This document shows positions 19,518-35,456 of a stretch of 64,000 nt of DNA, piece after piece. Within the stretch, counting starts at the first letter, position 1. Each line of letters starts with the position of its first letter. Source of the DNA: Strigamia acuminata. Lineage: Eukaryota > Arthropoda > Chilopoda > Geophilomorpha > Linotaeniidae. A program made the translations under genes and the position numbers. The notes beneath the pieces were generated by a model that saw only the letters and a list, made by a program, of their open reading frames with translations, was not told the origin of the DNA and searched no databases. The DNA is taken from contig OX442316.1 of the NCBI GenBank assembly GCA_949358305.1, forward strand, positions 3,720,001 through 3,784,000. Direction: 5' to 3'.

Positions 19518-22500
19518 ATGAATTGGTGGGCTCTGATCACCTCCTTGCTCCTTGGTAAGTATTTCGGCACAAACGCACAAAAAAAGATACTGAACTTTAA
19601 ATTTAAATGAAAAATCTCAACATTTTGACTAAAATTCTTCGTTTTCTTTCCATTTTGCAGCAGGAACCGTCTCTGCACATGGTAAGTTGCTCATTATACC
19701 AAATTTAGAAGCCCGAAAACCCAATTTCTCCCCATTTGCAGTGTTTCCAGAGGGCAAGACATTCGAATATGACTACCGCATGGTCGTCCTCAATGGAATC
19801 CCCGAACTGAATCAACAATACGCCGTGCACGGGTTGAAATGCGCCGTGCACATCCACAGCGTCAACGGCAAGAAGCTCTTGATGGAAATCAAGAACGTGC
19901 AAGTTGCCAAGGAGAACAAAATCTTCTCCGAATTGAGTCCTGAAGAAATCCCACTTCAGTTGTCGAGCAACAGCGCCTACCACAACCTCACCAAGCCCTT
20001 CATTGTCGAGTACGAACGCGACGGAACGGTCAAGGAGCTCAACTTCCACCCGTCAGACCCCACTTGGTCCCGTCACATCAAGACCGGCTTGGCCACCATG
20101 GTGCAGATCATGAAACTCGACAGCGTGGTCGAATCCAACCAATTCCAGCGCGGAGAGGAAGACGACATTGGAACCGTCTACCAACAGATGGAACCAACGG
20201 TCGGCGGCGTCTGCAACAGCATCTACAGCTTCCAACTCACGTCTAAGAGCAGCCAGCCGAGGGAAATGATCATCGACAAGACCAGGGACTATCACGACTG
20301 CGAACACAAGCCGTATTTCGCCACTTCCACGCACAGGCGATTCAAGTGCGACGATTGTCAAGATGATGATTCTGTAAGTACAAAAATTAAATTGAAAAAT
20401 TGATAAATTTTAATTTTAATTTTAATTTCGATTTCAGCATCCTCTTCACAAGAACGATGTGTGCAAATACAACGTGACGCTCACTGGATCCAAGGACTAC
20501 ATCATCCAAGAAGCACTTTGCGACGGTATTCTCCAGGTTAAGCCGTTCGGACAGGAAGCCGATGCTCTCACTGTCATCCACAAGTACGTTTACATCGTTT
20601 GTGCCGGTGTTGGTTCGTTTTAATTAATCATTTAATCATTTAATCAGCCGAACCCTCGCTTTGAAACGCGTCAAGTCGATCGACGAAAGCGCACGCACGA
20701 GTCTTTCCAACTTCAACTGGGAAACCGAGAAACCATACTCCAACTTGACCGACTCTTTGATCAATATTCGCAACCCCGAATCGCTCAACGAACCAATCAT
20801 GTTCCAAGAAATCTGCGACGACTGCGACAGTCTTAAAGACCAGGTAATGAATTAATGAAAAGCAAATTTCAACAAAAATGTTTATTCAAATAATTTCTTT
20901 TTCATACAGACCCGTCACGTGTTCAGACAATACCTGGAACTCATCAAGAAACAACACTTGACCGTCGAAGATTCCCAACAAATTCTCGACCTAATCCCAC
21001 TCGTCCAACGCGGTATGATCAGTCTGGATTACAACGAACTCAAGGAACTCACCCGCGAATTCACCAAGGACAAACTGTCAAAGTAATTTCCACACCCAAC
21101 TCAAAAGAAAACAATAAAAGCTAAATTAAATCTTAAAATCCATTTGAACAGGGAGACCTTCTTCGAATACGTCGCACTCACGGCCACCAACCCATGCATC
21201 AAACTGATCATGGAATCGTGCACGAACAAAATGATCACGCCAGAAAACTGCGCCAAACACTTGTCCATCATCGCCGCACACGTCAACAACCCAAACACGC
21301 TTCTCGCCGACAAAATGCTCGAGTTCTGCATGTCCTCCGAAGTACAGAGCCACGAGCAAATGGCCGTCACTTGCTACTTGTCTTTCGGCTCCATCGTCGC
21401 GCAGACAGTCGCCAAAGGACCGTACCAAATCCCAAAAACAACCGCCAAACTTTTCTCAACCGAAAAGAGACAACACTACGTCAGAGTGAGTAGATGTGAT
21501 GAAAAACTCTATTTAAAATTCAATATATTAAAAAATTTCTATTCGCTCAATATAGGCTTTGGAGAAGAAATTGGAGAGCACTGACGACGATCTGCAACAA
21601 GCGGCTTTATTGATGGCGTTGGGCAACAGCGCTCTCGAGGAGGCTTTACCCGTGATTGAGAAATACATCCGCGCCAGCGACGACATTCCTAAGGTTGTTC
21701 AAGTCAGAGCTATCTACTCGTTGGTTCCGCTCAGCAGATTGTTCCCCGAGTGTGTTCGCGAGCCTTTGATCTCTGTGCTGTTCAATGCCGGCGAAAACAC
21801 CGAAGCGAGAATTGCCGCTTTTAATGTCCTCGTCGTATCTCGTCCGAGGAGACATTTGTACGAGAAAATCGCCGCCATGACCCAATACGGTTATGACAAT
21901 GTACTCAATGTTTTCATCTACTCGTCGTTCCAAGCTCTTGCTAACGCGAGTCAACCATGCCTTGCCGACGTGTAAGTTTATACAATATATTTAACCGCTT
22001 AAATATATATAAATCTTTTGCTTTTTCCACGCATAGAGCTTCCCACGCTCAACACGCGGTGGATTTGATCGATGATGAATACGATACAAATGCCTGGACT
22101 GCACAAAGCACGATATTCGAAGGAGAGATGGGTATTTTATATAAAAATTTGTAATTTTATTCATTTTTACTCATTTTTAAATTAATTCTATTTAAATTAG
22201 AACATTTGGATGCTGATGTATTCTTGCGTATGTCCAGCATTGGTGATGCTGGTTCAATGACTCCTTCAATGTTCTACTTGCAACTGAAGAACCTCGTTTC
22301 CAACTACGCAACTAATATTTTCACAGTGGCAATGAATGGAAACAACACGAGTTACTTGGTGGAGACCCTGATTGGAGCACAAGCCATTTTCGAAGACCGA
22401 AGTCTGTCCGACAGCATCCACGCTTTGAACAAACCCCTCAAGAGTTTGGGACTCAAAGACTTGGCCGAACAAGTCGGATACATCCCGAGAAAACAACCAG

Positions 22501-25500
22501 AATTCAGCGCCATTATCTCATCCCGATTCATGGACTTCCAGCAAAGACTCGCAAGAGTTGACAAAGAAACTCTTCTCCGACTCCTCCGCGCATGTAAAAC
22601 CACTTAAAAACTGAATCCAACTGCATTTGTATTTAACCACTTAATGTCTCCAAACAGCTGGTTCAGAGAGCAACAAAGAAATGCACTTCAATGTTGACAT
22701 CCAATCAACGAGAATGCCAGTAGATGTCAAGCTCTTCATGCACCTCGACTGTGGCCACATCTTCAGCCTTTACGTGCAAACACCAATTCACATGTCTCTG
22801 AAGGGAGAAATCAGAATCAACCCCAAACCTTCGTTCAAGAGCATGAATGTCGACGTTGATGCTAAGATTAAGGTCAAGTACGTACCCAGCATGATTTTTC
22901 AATCGTTTAAAATCGTTTTGAGTCATTCTTTTCTGTTTATACTCTAGTATTGCGTCTCGCGCCATCATTAAAGCCGGTATTTTGTTGCCCGAACACGAGA
23001 GGACCGCCGTGGGAGTCGGTTACGAAACCACCGCCATCGCCGCTCCGTTGATCGCCGGCAAAATCAACATCGAATTGCAGAAGAAGAAATTGTCCATCAA
23101 ATGCAAAGCCGATTCAGTGTCATCCGGAAGCGAGTCAGAGATCTTCCACTACCACACGCGACCATTCACAGTCATTTACCCGATCTTCGAACTCAAGAGA
23201 CTGAGCGAGTTCGCCAAAACCATCCACAACGAGAAACGTCCGACCAAATCTCAGGTGCAACTCATCGGCAACGCTTTGGTACTCAAGATGGAAGACGAGC
23301 AGTATTGGGACGACGCAGCCAGCATCTACAAATACTTCGAAGAGAACTCCGTCCTCGGCATTGCAGTCAACGGATGGATGACCCACCAATGGACACCGAG
23401 GAAGTACAGCCTCATGTGGAAGACGTCCCAATTGCCAGAAGTAAAATGAACACGACAAATTTTCAATTAATTTCCCAATTAATATTTTCCAACGTTTCAG
23501 TTGACCTATGACATGGAATGGGAGTACAAACCGGCACCAGGCGACCCGGCCCAACACGTCGACAGCTTCGTGTATGTCTTGTGGAGACAGCTTTTCGGTT
23601 TATCCGACGTGCCGATGCGATGCCAAAACACCGACGACGAGCGCGACGATTCGAGATCGACCGGCTCGAGCGAAGAGACGCGCCGCCGTTACAAATCCGA
23701 CGAGGATTCTTCGTCCAAATCCGACGAGTCCAGATCCAGCGAAAGCCCCAACTTCAAGCACTTCGAGCATTCCACCGACAACCAAGGACGCTGGTCCGGC
23801 TGGAAATCCGACCACTTCAAATACGACAGCAGACAAGAGAACTCCGAGGAATCCGCGCAACCGCGATGGGCCATGGGCTGGATGCAGGACGAAGACGAGG
23901 ACAACTCCAAGAGCGCCGAACGACGAGGACGACACGACTCTTCATCGAGGTCTCAGGAACGCAGAAAGGGCAGCGGCAGCAGCGAAGAACACTCCGGCAA
24001 GGGACGATGGGCTTGGAAGAGCGATTCCCCACAAAGCGGCAAACTCAACCTCGTACATGCCGATCTCACCGAAGGCGGTAAGTCGAAATCACCAATGGAC
24101 GACTCAAACACCACTATACCTTCCATTTTGACTCGTAGTTGCCGTATATGTGGTTCGTGCCGAAGCCAAGGTGAAGGGAAGCAGCGAGAAGGGAATCAAG
24201 GTCGATATCATCGTCAAGAAACCCAGGGATTTGCCAGACTCATCCATCGATGTTTTGGTTAAAACCACGGGAAGTCTTCAAGCCAAGATGGTCTGTCTTA
24301 AGGCCAAATACTCAGGGGAACGAGCACTTTGCCACCTCACAACCACCCGACCAAGTCTCAAGAACGCAAACATCACTTTGAATGCCAGTTTGAGCTGGGG
24401 AAGATCTTGCAGCGAACCAGAGGGATACGTCAACGTCAACGTGAGTTAAAAATAAAATAAAAAGCAAAAACCATTCTTTTAATCATCAATTTTTGTAGTT
24501 GAAAGCAAGAAAGTCGAGGGAGCAGATGAACATGCAGAAATTCGACAAACCATACTTCTACGACCAATGCAAATCCGACAAAGAGGACGATCTGCCGTAC
24601 AGTTACGCTTGCATGGAGAAACTGGACTTCGAATCTCGTCTCAACTACTTGAGCGCGGTCGTCAAATACAGCAAGATCGCGAAGAGCGTGCAGAACTTCA
24701 CCGAACAACTGCAGGACTTCGTCATCTACAACTTGTACCCGCATCTGAGACACGACTCTTTCGCAAGAAACCCTTCCGATCAGCTCAAATTCAGCGCCAA
24801 CTTCCACCCGACCATGCCAGTCGTCGACCTCAAGATCTACCGTCCGCAAGAAAACCTCAAATTCAACAAAATCTACTACGGAGACGTCGAGCCTTTCGTC
24901 GGACCAGTTTCCGTCGACAAGTCGTACACCAGAAGACTCCTGGAGTACTACACCGACGGCGATGTCACACCAACTTGCTTCGTTACCGACAACTACGTTC
25001 AGAGATTCGACAACACCACCTTCGAGTTCGACGGTAGAGATTCCTGCCAGTACTTGATCAGCGGTGACTGCAGCCCGAGCGACTTGTTCTACGTTCTCAT
25101 CAAGAACAACACCAAAGAGAGCAGAGACAACAGCAAAGTAAACATTTATTTATTTATTTCTCCCAAAACAACTAACTAATGTCTTTTTCTTTTACTTCTG
25201 TAGACTCTTACGGTCCAGATCCTCCAGTATCTCATCAAGATCAACCCCAAAGCCAGACAAGTGACCATCAACGACAAACAAATCGAGATGAAGGACGAGA
25301 CGATCACCTTCTTGAAAGACGAATCGTACGGACCAACTCTTTTGGGTTACATCATCAAGGCTGACAGCTTGTACAAGATTATTTTGCCGTACAACAGAAT
25401 CTCCATCGTCTTCGACGGTGTTGATGTTGCAATCAAAGTAAGCTCCCAATCACAAAACCCCATCTCAACCAATTAATCAAATATCCCAACAAACCATTGC

Positions 25501-26052
25501 AGACATCCAACTTGTGGAGACACAAACTGTGCGGTATCTGCGGCGAATACAACCCGGGCAGCGACGATGGCTTCAGAGGACCCCGAAAATGCGAATACTC
25601 CATTGGAAACGATTTCGCCGAATCTTACGCTCTCCGCACCGACCAGTGCCCAAAAGCCCAAGTCGAAGGCGATAAGGACTGCGATTCCGACGACACCTCT
25701 TTCCGTGAGTACAATCTTCAATCCTAACTTCGTTCCGACCGTCACAAATTGGTCAATTGCAGGTCACATTCCGTCCCAAGGATCCTGCGTCACCAAACGA
25801 CCATTGGTCAAGCGCATGGGTTCAGGAAACAAGATCTGCGGCTCATTGGAGACGTTCACGGCTTGCAGAGCCGGATGCGAGGCCAAAGAGACCAAACAGA
25901 TGACCGTCCCCTTCAAATGCGTCAACGTTAAGGACAAAGTCGCCAATGACTTGATGAACAATCAAGACCGATGGATCCAATTCGCCGAGCACAGAACCGA
26001 AGATTTCTCAGCCGAAGTCGAAGTGCCAGTCACTTGCACTCCACGCCACTAA
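19518..26052 (+). CDS. Vg: Vitellogenin 2
   Basis: Second yolk-protein precursor gene, a mirror copy of the one at 7388-13920. Exons are 19518-19554, 19661-19681, 19742-20373, 20438-20583, 20648-20843, 20910-21082, 21152-21485, 21556-21971, 22037-22131, 22201-22593, 22658-22877, 22948-23440, 23501-24077, 24139-24440, 24499-25137, 25204-25437, 25503-25704 and 25763-26052. All 18 lengths equal those of vitellogenin 1 (total 5400 nt, 1799 residues). The domain order is signal peptide, LPD_N lipid-transfer module, open beta-sheet region, Ser/acidic/basic tract (about 1100-1230), von Willebrand D domain with GICG at about 1646, and a Cys-rich tail. Dibasic and RxxR-like motifs (E-R-R-G-R, E-T-R-R-R) in the Ser tract could be processing sites. 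No frame damage is seen, so both genes should be functional. Confidence 0.97.
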
Positions 26053-26190
26053 GGCGCCCATTTTATATTATTCCCCCCATCTTATTTACATTTTCCGAAT
26101 TCTTTATTACTCATGACAAATTTAACTTAAAAAAACCGCATATTATTTATGAGTCCTTGATGTAATTTGAAATGACTGACAATAATTGAT

Positions 26191-26196
26191 AATAAA
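26191..26196 (+). terminator. Vitellogenin 2 polyadenylation signal
   Basis: AATAAA about 140 bp after the stop codon. It lies only about 45 bp from the stop codon of the convergent tetraspanin gene, so the two 3' UTRs probably overlap. Confidence 0.7.
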
Positions 26197-26240
26197 GAAC
26201 TTTGATGAGCATATAAACACACGTTTGATAATTTTACTTG

Positions 26241-27364
26241 TTAATGCGATCTTCTTCCCCAAGCGGCGGCAATAAGTGCAGCGGTTAGTTTGTCGCGGAG
26301 TTCTTCGGCGGAAACATCCTTTTCGTTCGACAAAGACCCAAAATGGTCGAATAACCAACCCAGCGACGGCATCAATGGGTTTTCATTCAAAAAACTTGTC
26401 GATATTGCAGAAATGAAATACTGCAGCAGCACTAAAATAAAAATCTAAAATAATAATAAAAATAATCAAAAAATAATAATCAAAATAAAAACTAATTCAT
26501 CATCACCAAACCTGCAATATAAAAATGACTACTTCCAACAGCCATATCAAATCCAATGCATTTCCCAACGAAGACGACATGGCCGAGCCACAACCAACTT
26601 GAAACATAGAATCATAGAAAGAACTAAGTACAGACCGGTGCCGAAGACATGGACCGCCGAAACTGGGATTGCAACAGCTGAAAGGAACTGCATCGTTCAC
26701 TCGCCACGTTCTGTCGACAGAATAAACACAAATTGTGACACAACAGAAACGAACAAGACATATTTTCTTACCCAATATCTTCATCGAGTGGTGGCAAGTC
26801 CTGCCAGGATACCAAGAGCCAGTCGGTCAAGTTTCGGTGACCACAGCATCTCAATTCCCTCTGGAGATGGTTTATACCGACCCTAACGGCTGCATGGTGC
26901 TTGTATTCCCTCATTGCTATTAATAATTCACGATTTAAACTGTTGATTAAGGGAGTTTGTTGAGTAAATGCTAACACGGCACACATCGGTGATAGCCATA
27001 AGAGAGAACGTGTAATTGTGGACCAATTTGATAGAAAAGCTGCCGCTGAATATCTGTTTGCGACGGCTGAGGCGTGCCAGCAGAGATAAGCTCCAAAAGT
27101 GTGCAAAACGAGGAAAATGCTGATTGAAGAAAGGAGGAGGATTTGGAGGGAATCGGGGCCGATTCGGGGTAAGTGGAGTAAGAAGGTGAGTCGTGTCTTC
27201 AAGTGCCAATAAGGGATTAGGGATGCGGTAGATATGCAAATGATGATCGAGTTCAAGGCGAATAGGGTCAGAGCTAAAATGCGGCGACCGTTTTCAGGGA
27301 TTTCTATGACGAAGCAAGGACTCATGTTTTGTTTACGCGCTGTTTGTTTTCGTTGTTGTAGCAA
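26241..27364 (-). CDS. Peripherin/ROM-like tetraspanin
   Basis: Three exons (27364-26772, 26710-26512, 26444-26241) give 331 residues. Four hydrophobic segments fit a tetraspanin: about 29-50, 72-95, 118-135 and about 250-285. The large extracellular loop contains the diagnostic CCG motif (L-R-C-C-G-H-R-N-L-T-D-W), then a second F-S-C-C-N-P and a third Cys in G-P-C, with V-G-C-G before the last membrane segment. The CCG followed by a tryptophan-containing stretch and the V-P-F-S-C-C-N-P motif are typical of the peripherin/ROM1 branch, usually about 350 residues. The acceptor of exon 3 was chosen to keep the hydrophobic frame (I-F-I-L-V-L-L-Q-Y-F); a nearer AG would give an early stop. A downstream start at Met14 is an alternative. 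Confidence 0.82.
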
Positions 27365-27589
27365 CTGACGAACTCGATGTCAAAATTTATTGTTAAAAAT
27401 TAATTTTTTTTTTTTTAAATATTAAATGGAATTTGTATTTGTTATGGTAAATTTCTAAGTTGTTTTTTTTTTCATTAAAAAGCTTCGAATTAAGATCAAG
27501 GGGAGGCGGTGGGTTAAAGAGCCCCTTAATTTGTACACGTGCAAAATCAATTTTTTCAAATACAATTGCATGTTACTGTCCAAAAATGT

Positions 27590-27850
27590 AAGTTTTTGTC
27601 TGAAAATGTTTGCTTTTCACATGGAAATGTAAACTTTCATTGGAAAATGTATTATTTCACTGGGAAATGTATTATTTCACAGAAAAATATATTATTTCAC
27701 TGGGAAATGTATAATTTCACTGAGAAATGTATTATTTCACTGGGAAATGTATTATTTCACTGAAAAATGTGTTATTTCACTGGAAAATGTATTATTTCAC
27801 TGGAAAGTGTATTATTTCACTGGAAAGTGTATTATTTCACTAAAAAATGC
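27590..27850. repeat. 20-bp minisatellite, ~13 copies
   Basis: The unit atgtattatttcactgggaa recurs with substitutions. The open frame crossing it is a repeat translation, not a gene. Confidence 0.9.
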
Positions 27851-28699
27851 AATATTTTCAGCTTAAAATTAATTTATTTTCCATAAAAATGCATATTTCT
27901 ATAAATATTCATAGCAGAGATGAATGTCTAGTCTGGGAGTCCTTATCCCAGCCCTTTTTGGAGGCACTAATTGAAAGAAATCTCAAAAAGTATTTTTTTT
28001 CTCGCAAAAATTAATGTTTTGATGTAAGGAACCATTCTCCTCAAACAACTGCGAGAATCTATAAATCCACTCCTCAAGTCCTCATTCATTGGTCCCCCCC
28101 CCTTGTCCCAAGTGTCACCCAAAGCCTTGATCCAGCTCTCACTAACACAGAAGTGCATGGTTTTAAAACAAGTCAATATAAAATACATTTGCAAATGACA
28201 CAATTTTCTTCTCTTTTGTACAAAAAGAATAAAAATAAATAATAAAAAAAAACCCCAAACCTGAGTTTGACCTTAGGACCTGACCCAGCCAGAAGTTCAA
28301 AAAGGCAATAAAAATGTTAAAAAGAAAGAAGAAAAAACACCATTTCTTATCTCCCCCAGACAGTTGAATCAAGTTAACTTCTTTCACAAGAAACCCATCC
28401 TACCTTAAATCAAACAGACACTTACCCACAAAATTAAAACAAAACATAAAATGGCGTGTGAAAAGACACAAAAACCACCTAAAATGTCCATAGTCTAACT
28501 TACAAACTCCGCTGCTAATAATGCACAATAAAATCATTAATCAATTTGAGCATTATCACTTGAACCGGAAGTAGCAAGAATTATATTACCTGAATCACTT
28601 ACCCCTGACCTTGAGGTAAAGCAGGTTTTTGACAGTCAGTATATCAAAAGGTCAACTTTTCTCTCCACCAATCAGCAGGCAGGCCACAGAAGCACCAAG

Positions 28700-28707
28700 T
28701 ATAAAAA
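28700..28707 (+). promoter_or_regulatory. TATA box of the Pro/Cys-rich secreted protein gene
   Basis: TATAAAAA about 45 bp upstream of the start codon at 28745. Confidence 0.7.
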
Positions 28708-28744
28708 GCTGAAACGAACATCGAGCGTGAGCACAAATCTCAAG

Positions 28745-29364
28745 ATGAAAACAAACGTAATAATATTCTCACTTTTCCTCCTCTTCGTCCTCGCCTATTC
28801 GCAAGAAGAAGGCGACTTGGGAGCATTCAGACAGAGTCCCGAGGAAACGACGGCCGAACCGGCCGCCACTGAACCGCCGCCGCCGCCGCCGTCACCAGCG
28901 ACATCGCCGAGACCGAGTAAAAAACCTCGAAGAACTACAACCGTCACACCTCCTCCACAGGCCGAGACGAAAACAGACGCGCCGGAACCTCTTAACGAAG
29001 GTAAAAACTCAAAATGATAACAAAATGGCGGCCCCGGCATCCATTTTGTCATATTTCTCGCATTCCTATTGGCTGTACCAGTCACGTGCTCGTCGTCGAC
29101 CAATGATATTTAGTCGGGGAACGAACAACTCGTCGTTTTATAAATTAAATTTTATTTATCTGTTTAATTTCAGAATGCACGCAACGAGTAGACATCATTC
29201 TTCCGCTTTTGTCTCAATGCACAAACTGCACCGTGAATGCCGATTGCAATAGTAATTCCGTGTGCTGTCCCGTGTCCATTTTCTCTTTCTTCGGCAACAG
29301 AAACCCGGACAACAAGTGCTGCGTTATCAAGAAACCGGTCAAAGTAACGACCGAAGCGCCATAA
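28745..29364 (+). CDS. Secreted Pro/Thr-rich protein with Cys-rich C terminus
   Basis: Two exons, 28745-29000 and 29174-29364, encode 148 residues. The signal peptide is about residues 1-19 (hydrophobic core IIFSLFLLFVLAYS). A Pro/Thr/Ala/Glu-rich linker follows with a run of six prolines and the PATSPRPSKKPRRTTTVTPP type of low complexity, suggesting O-glycosylation. The C-terminal 60 residues have the pattern C-x(n)-C-x2-C-x6-C-x6-C-C and a later K-C-C, reminiscent of a WAP-like four-disulfide core, but the match is not complete. A TATA box (TATAAAAA) sits about 45 bp upstream of the ATG. AATAAA occurs at 29541 and 29575. Function is not known. Confidence 0.85.
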
Positions 29365-29701
29365 ATTAAATTTCTTCTAAATTATTAATCGTTTTTATAA
29401 TATTTATTTCGAATTTTTATACTACTTAGGAAAAAAAATTGAGTCTGTTTTTTAAATTTCACCATTTTTTATTGTAATCTCAAGCGGAAATTACAGAATA
29501 TAAACAGTAAATGTTTATGCAATTCCGATGAAAGATATAGAATAAACAATTATGATTATTTAAGCAAACTGAGCAATAAAATTTATTCGAAAAAAAAAAA
29601 AAAACCACCCACTGTCATATAAACCCCCCCAAATACCATAAATGGAAATAAATGTCGAGGCACTTTTGTGAAATACAAATTTCTTTGATTTAACAACGCA
29701 G

Positions 29702-34214
<4,513 letters not shown>

Positions 34215-35456
34215 ATGTGGATCCTCATTCTTCCCTTTGTGCTTGACTTGGTCTTCTCCGAAGACCTAGCACTCAACATCACTGCGGGGGCATCTGCCCT
34301 ACCAAGAAATGGTTTTATAGCTACAACTGACCCCAGCATTCAGGAAGAAATCAACACTCCAGTCCCTCTCCCAGACCTGCCAACTGAAGCCAAGTTGGTC
34401 GAAGACAGAATCGACGCCAATGAAGTGTACAAAGCTCCTGACTACACTGAAAATTCAACACCAAACGTTGGAATACCACTCTTGCAGCAGACCCACACCC
34501 AAAATGGTGCACTGTCTCAAGCAACAATGCAAATGGCGCAGTCAATACTCAGCCAAATCAAGAACCAGGCTTTTAATCAACAATCCAGTGAACCAGACAC
34601 AAGTATTTGGAAATATCCTCACCAACAGCTTGCTCCAAGCTTCTCCCAATACACTGCATCGACTGAACCACCAGCTGACAACAGGAGATACGCTTACCAC
34701 GAGGTATACCACGAACCACACGAATACAAACACTACGACTACAAATACTACGACTACAAGCACAAAAACAATGATTACTACAAACCCCACTATGACCACA
34801 AGTCGCACGACTACAAATATGATGACTACAAGTCACATGATGATTATTACAAGAAACATGATGATTATTACAAGCCACATGACTACAAACATGACGATTA
34901 CAAGAGCGATGAGTACAAGCCGGTTGATTATCACCACCACCACCATTACCACGACCATGACGACAAGTTTAAAGATTTGGCAGAACTTTTCAAGGATTTC
35001 AAGGATGAAGCAAAGAGAGCATCGCAGAGTTTTGGTAAAAAATTAGCACGTGAAACTAAGCAATTAGTGCACAAATTGGGGCCAATAGCACCAGTGGCTG
35101 GAACACTGTTGGTGGGCAGCTTGGCTGCAAAGCTCCTCACTTTACCGAAAGGAGGCACCGGGTATACAAACTACTTCAATAAGTTCAACACGACTTTCCC
35201 CAGCTCTGCTTTCCCGTTGATTACGTTCAATGGAAGGAAGAAGAGAAGCTTTGGGGTGGAAATTGAGATGCACAGAGAGAAAAGATCGCTTCCAAGCACG
35301 AAGAATTGGCTGAACAGTGTGGCAATGAGCAAACCACTAAAGAAGATGGAAAAACCGAGAATAAATTACCAATTGGTCTTCTTGTTTGATGATAAATTTA
35401 AATCAGAAGAGAAAAAGAGAAATAAATGGATCAAGAAACGAGTGAAACATGTTTAG
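34215..35456 (+). CDS. Secreted Tyr/His/Lys/Asp-rich repeat protein
   Basis: A single coding exon of 413 residues. Residues 1-15 are a hydrophobic signal peptide (MWILILPFVLDLVFS). Residues about 155-250 are a low-complexity region built from short words such as DYK, HDYK and DDYYK, ending in a run of five His. Nearly every residue there is Y, H, K or D. An amphipathic Lys/Asp stretch follows, then a short hydrophobic segment (about 293-315, P-I-A-P-V-A-G-T-L-L-V-G-S-L-A-A). Two dibasic cleavage motifs (G-R-K-K-R-S and R-E-K-R-S) and a basic tail close the protein. It could be an extracellular structural or metal-binding protein such as a cuticle or cement component, with tyrosines for cross-linking; that is inference. 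I do not recognise a family. A 5' UTR intron probably ends at the ATG. Confidence 0.85.
   Translation: MWILILPFVLDLVFSEDLALNITAGASALPRNGFIATTDPSIQEEINTPVPLPDLPTEAKLVEDRIDANEVYKAPDYTENSTPNVGIPLLQQTHTQNGALSQATMQMAQSILSQIKNQAFNQQSSEPDTSIWKYPHQQLAPSFSQYTASTEPPADNRRYAYHEVYHEPHEYKHYDYKYYDYKHKNNDYYKPHYDHKSHDYKYDDYKSHDDYYKKHDDYYKPHDYKHDDYKSDEYKPVDYHHHHHYHDHDDKFKDLAELFKDFKDEAKRASQSFGKKLARETKQLVHKLGPIAPVAGTLLVGSLAAKLLTLPKGGTGYTNYFNKFNTTFPSSAFPLITFNGRKKRSFGVEIEMHREKRSLPSTKNWLNSVAMSKPLKKMEKPRINYQLVFLFDDKFKSEEKKRNKWIKKRVKHV

Larger units (their letters stand above)
19255..26222 (+). repeat. Right arm of the ~7-kb inverted repeat
   Basis: Reverse-complement partner of 7216-14195. It spans the upstream region from about 19255, vitellogenin 2 and its 3' flank up to about 26222. 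Arms are about 7 kb and the spacer about 5.06 kb. Confidence 0.9.
27365..28744. other. Intergenic region with a 20-bp minisatellite
   Basis: AT-rich. It holds the repeat at 27590-27850 and otherwise nothing supported. A short inverted repeat (ctgggagtccttatcccag) lies at about 27937-27955. The open frames here are short and lack features. Confidence 0.5.

Noticed and set aside
28163-28387. Short minus-strand membrane-like frame
   Set aside because: Phe/Ile-rich frames are expected in AT-rich DNA; no conserved residues or splice partners.
34740-34950. DYK/Asp/His repeats resembling an engineered epitope or His tag
   Set aside because: The words are irregular, embedded in a long natural repeat and spliced into a normal secreted protein; no vector sequence is present.
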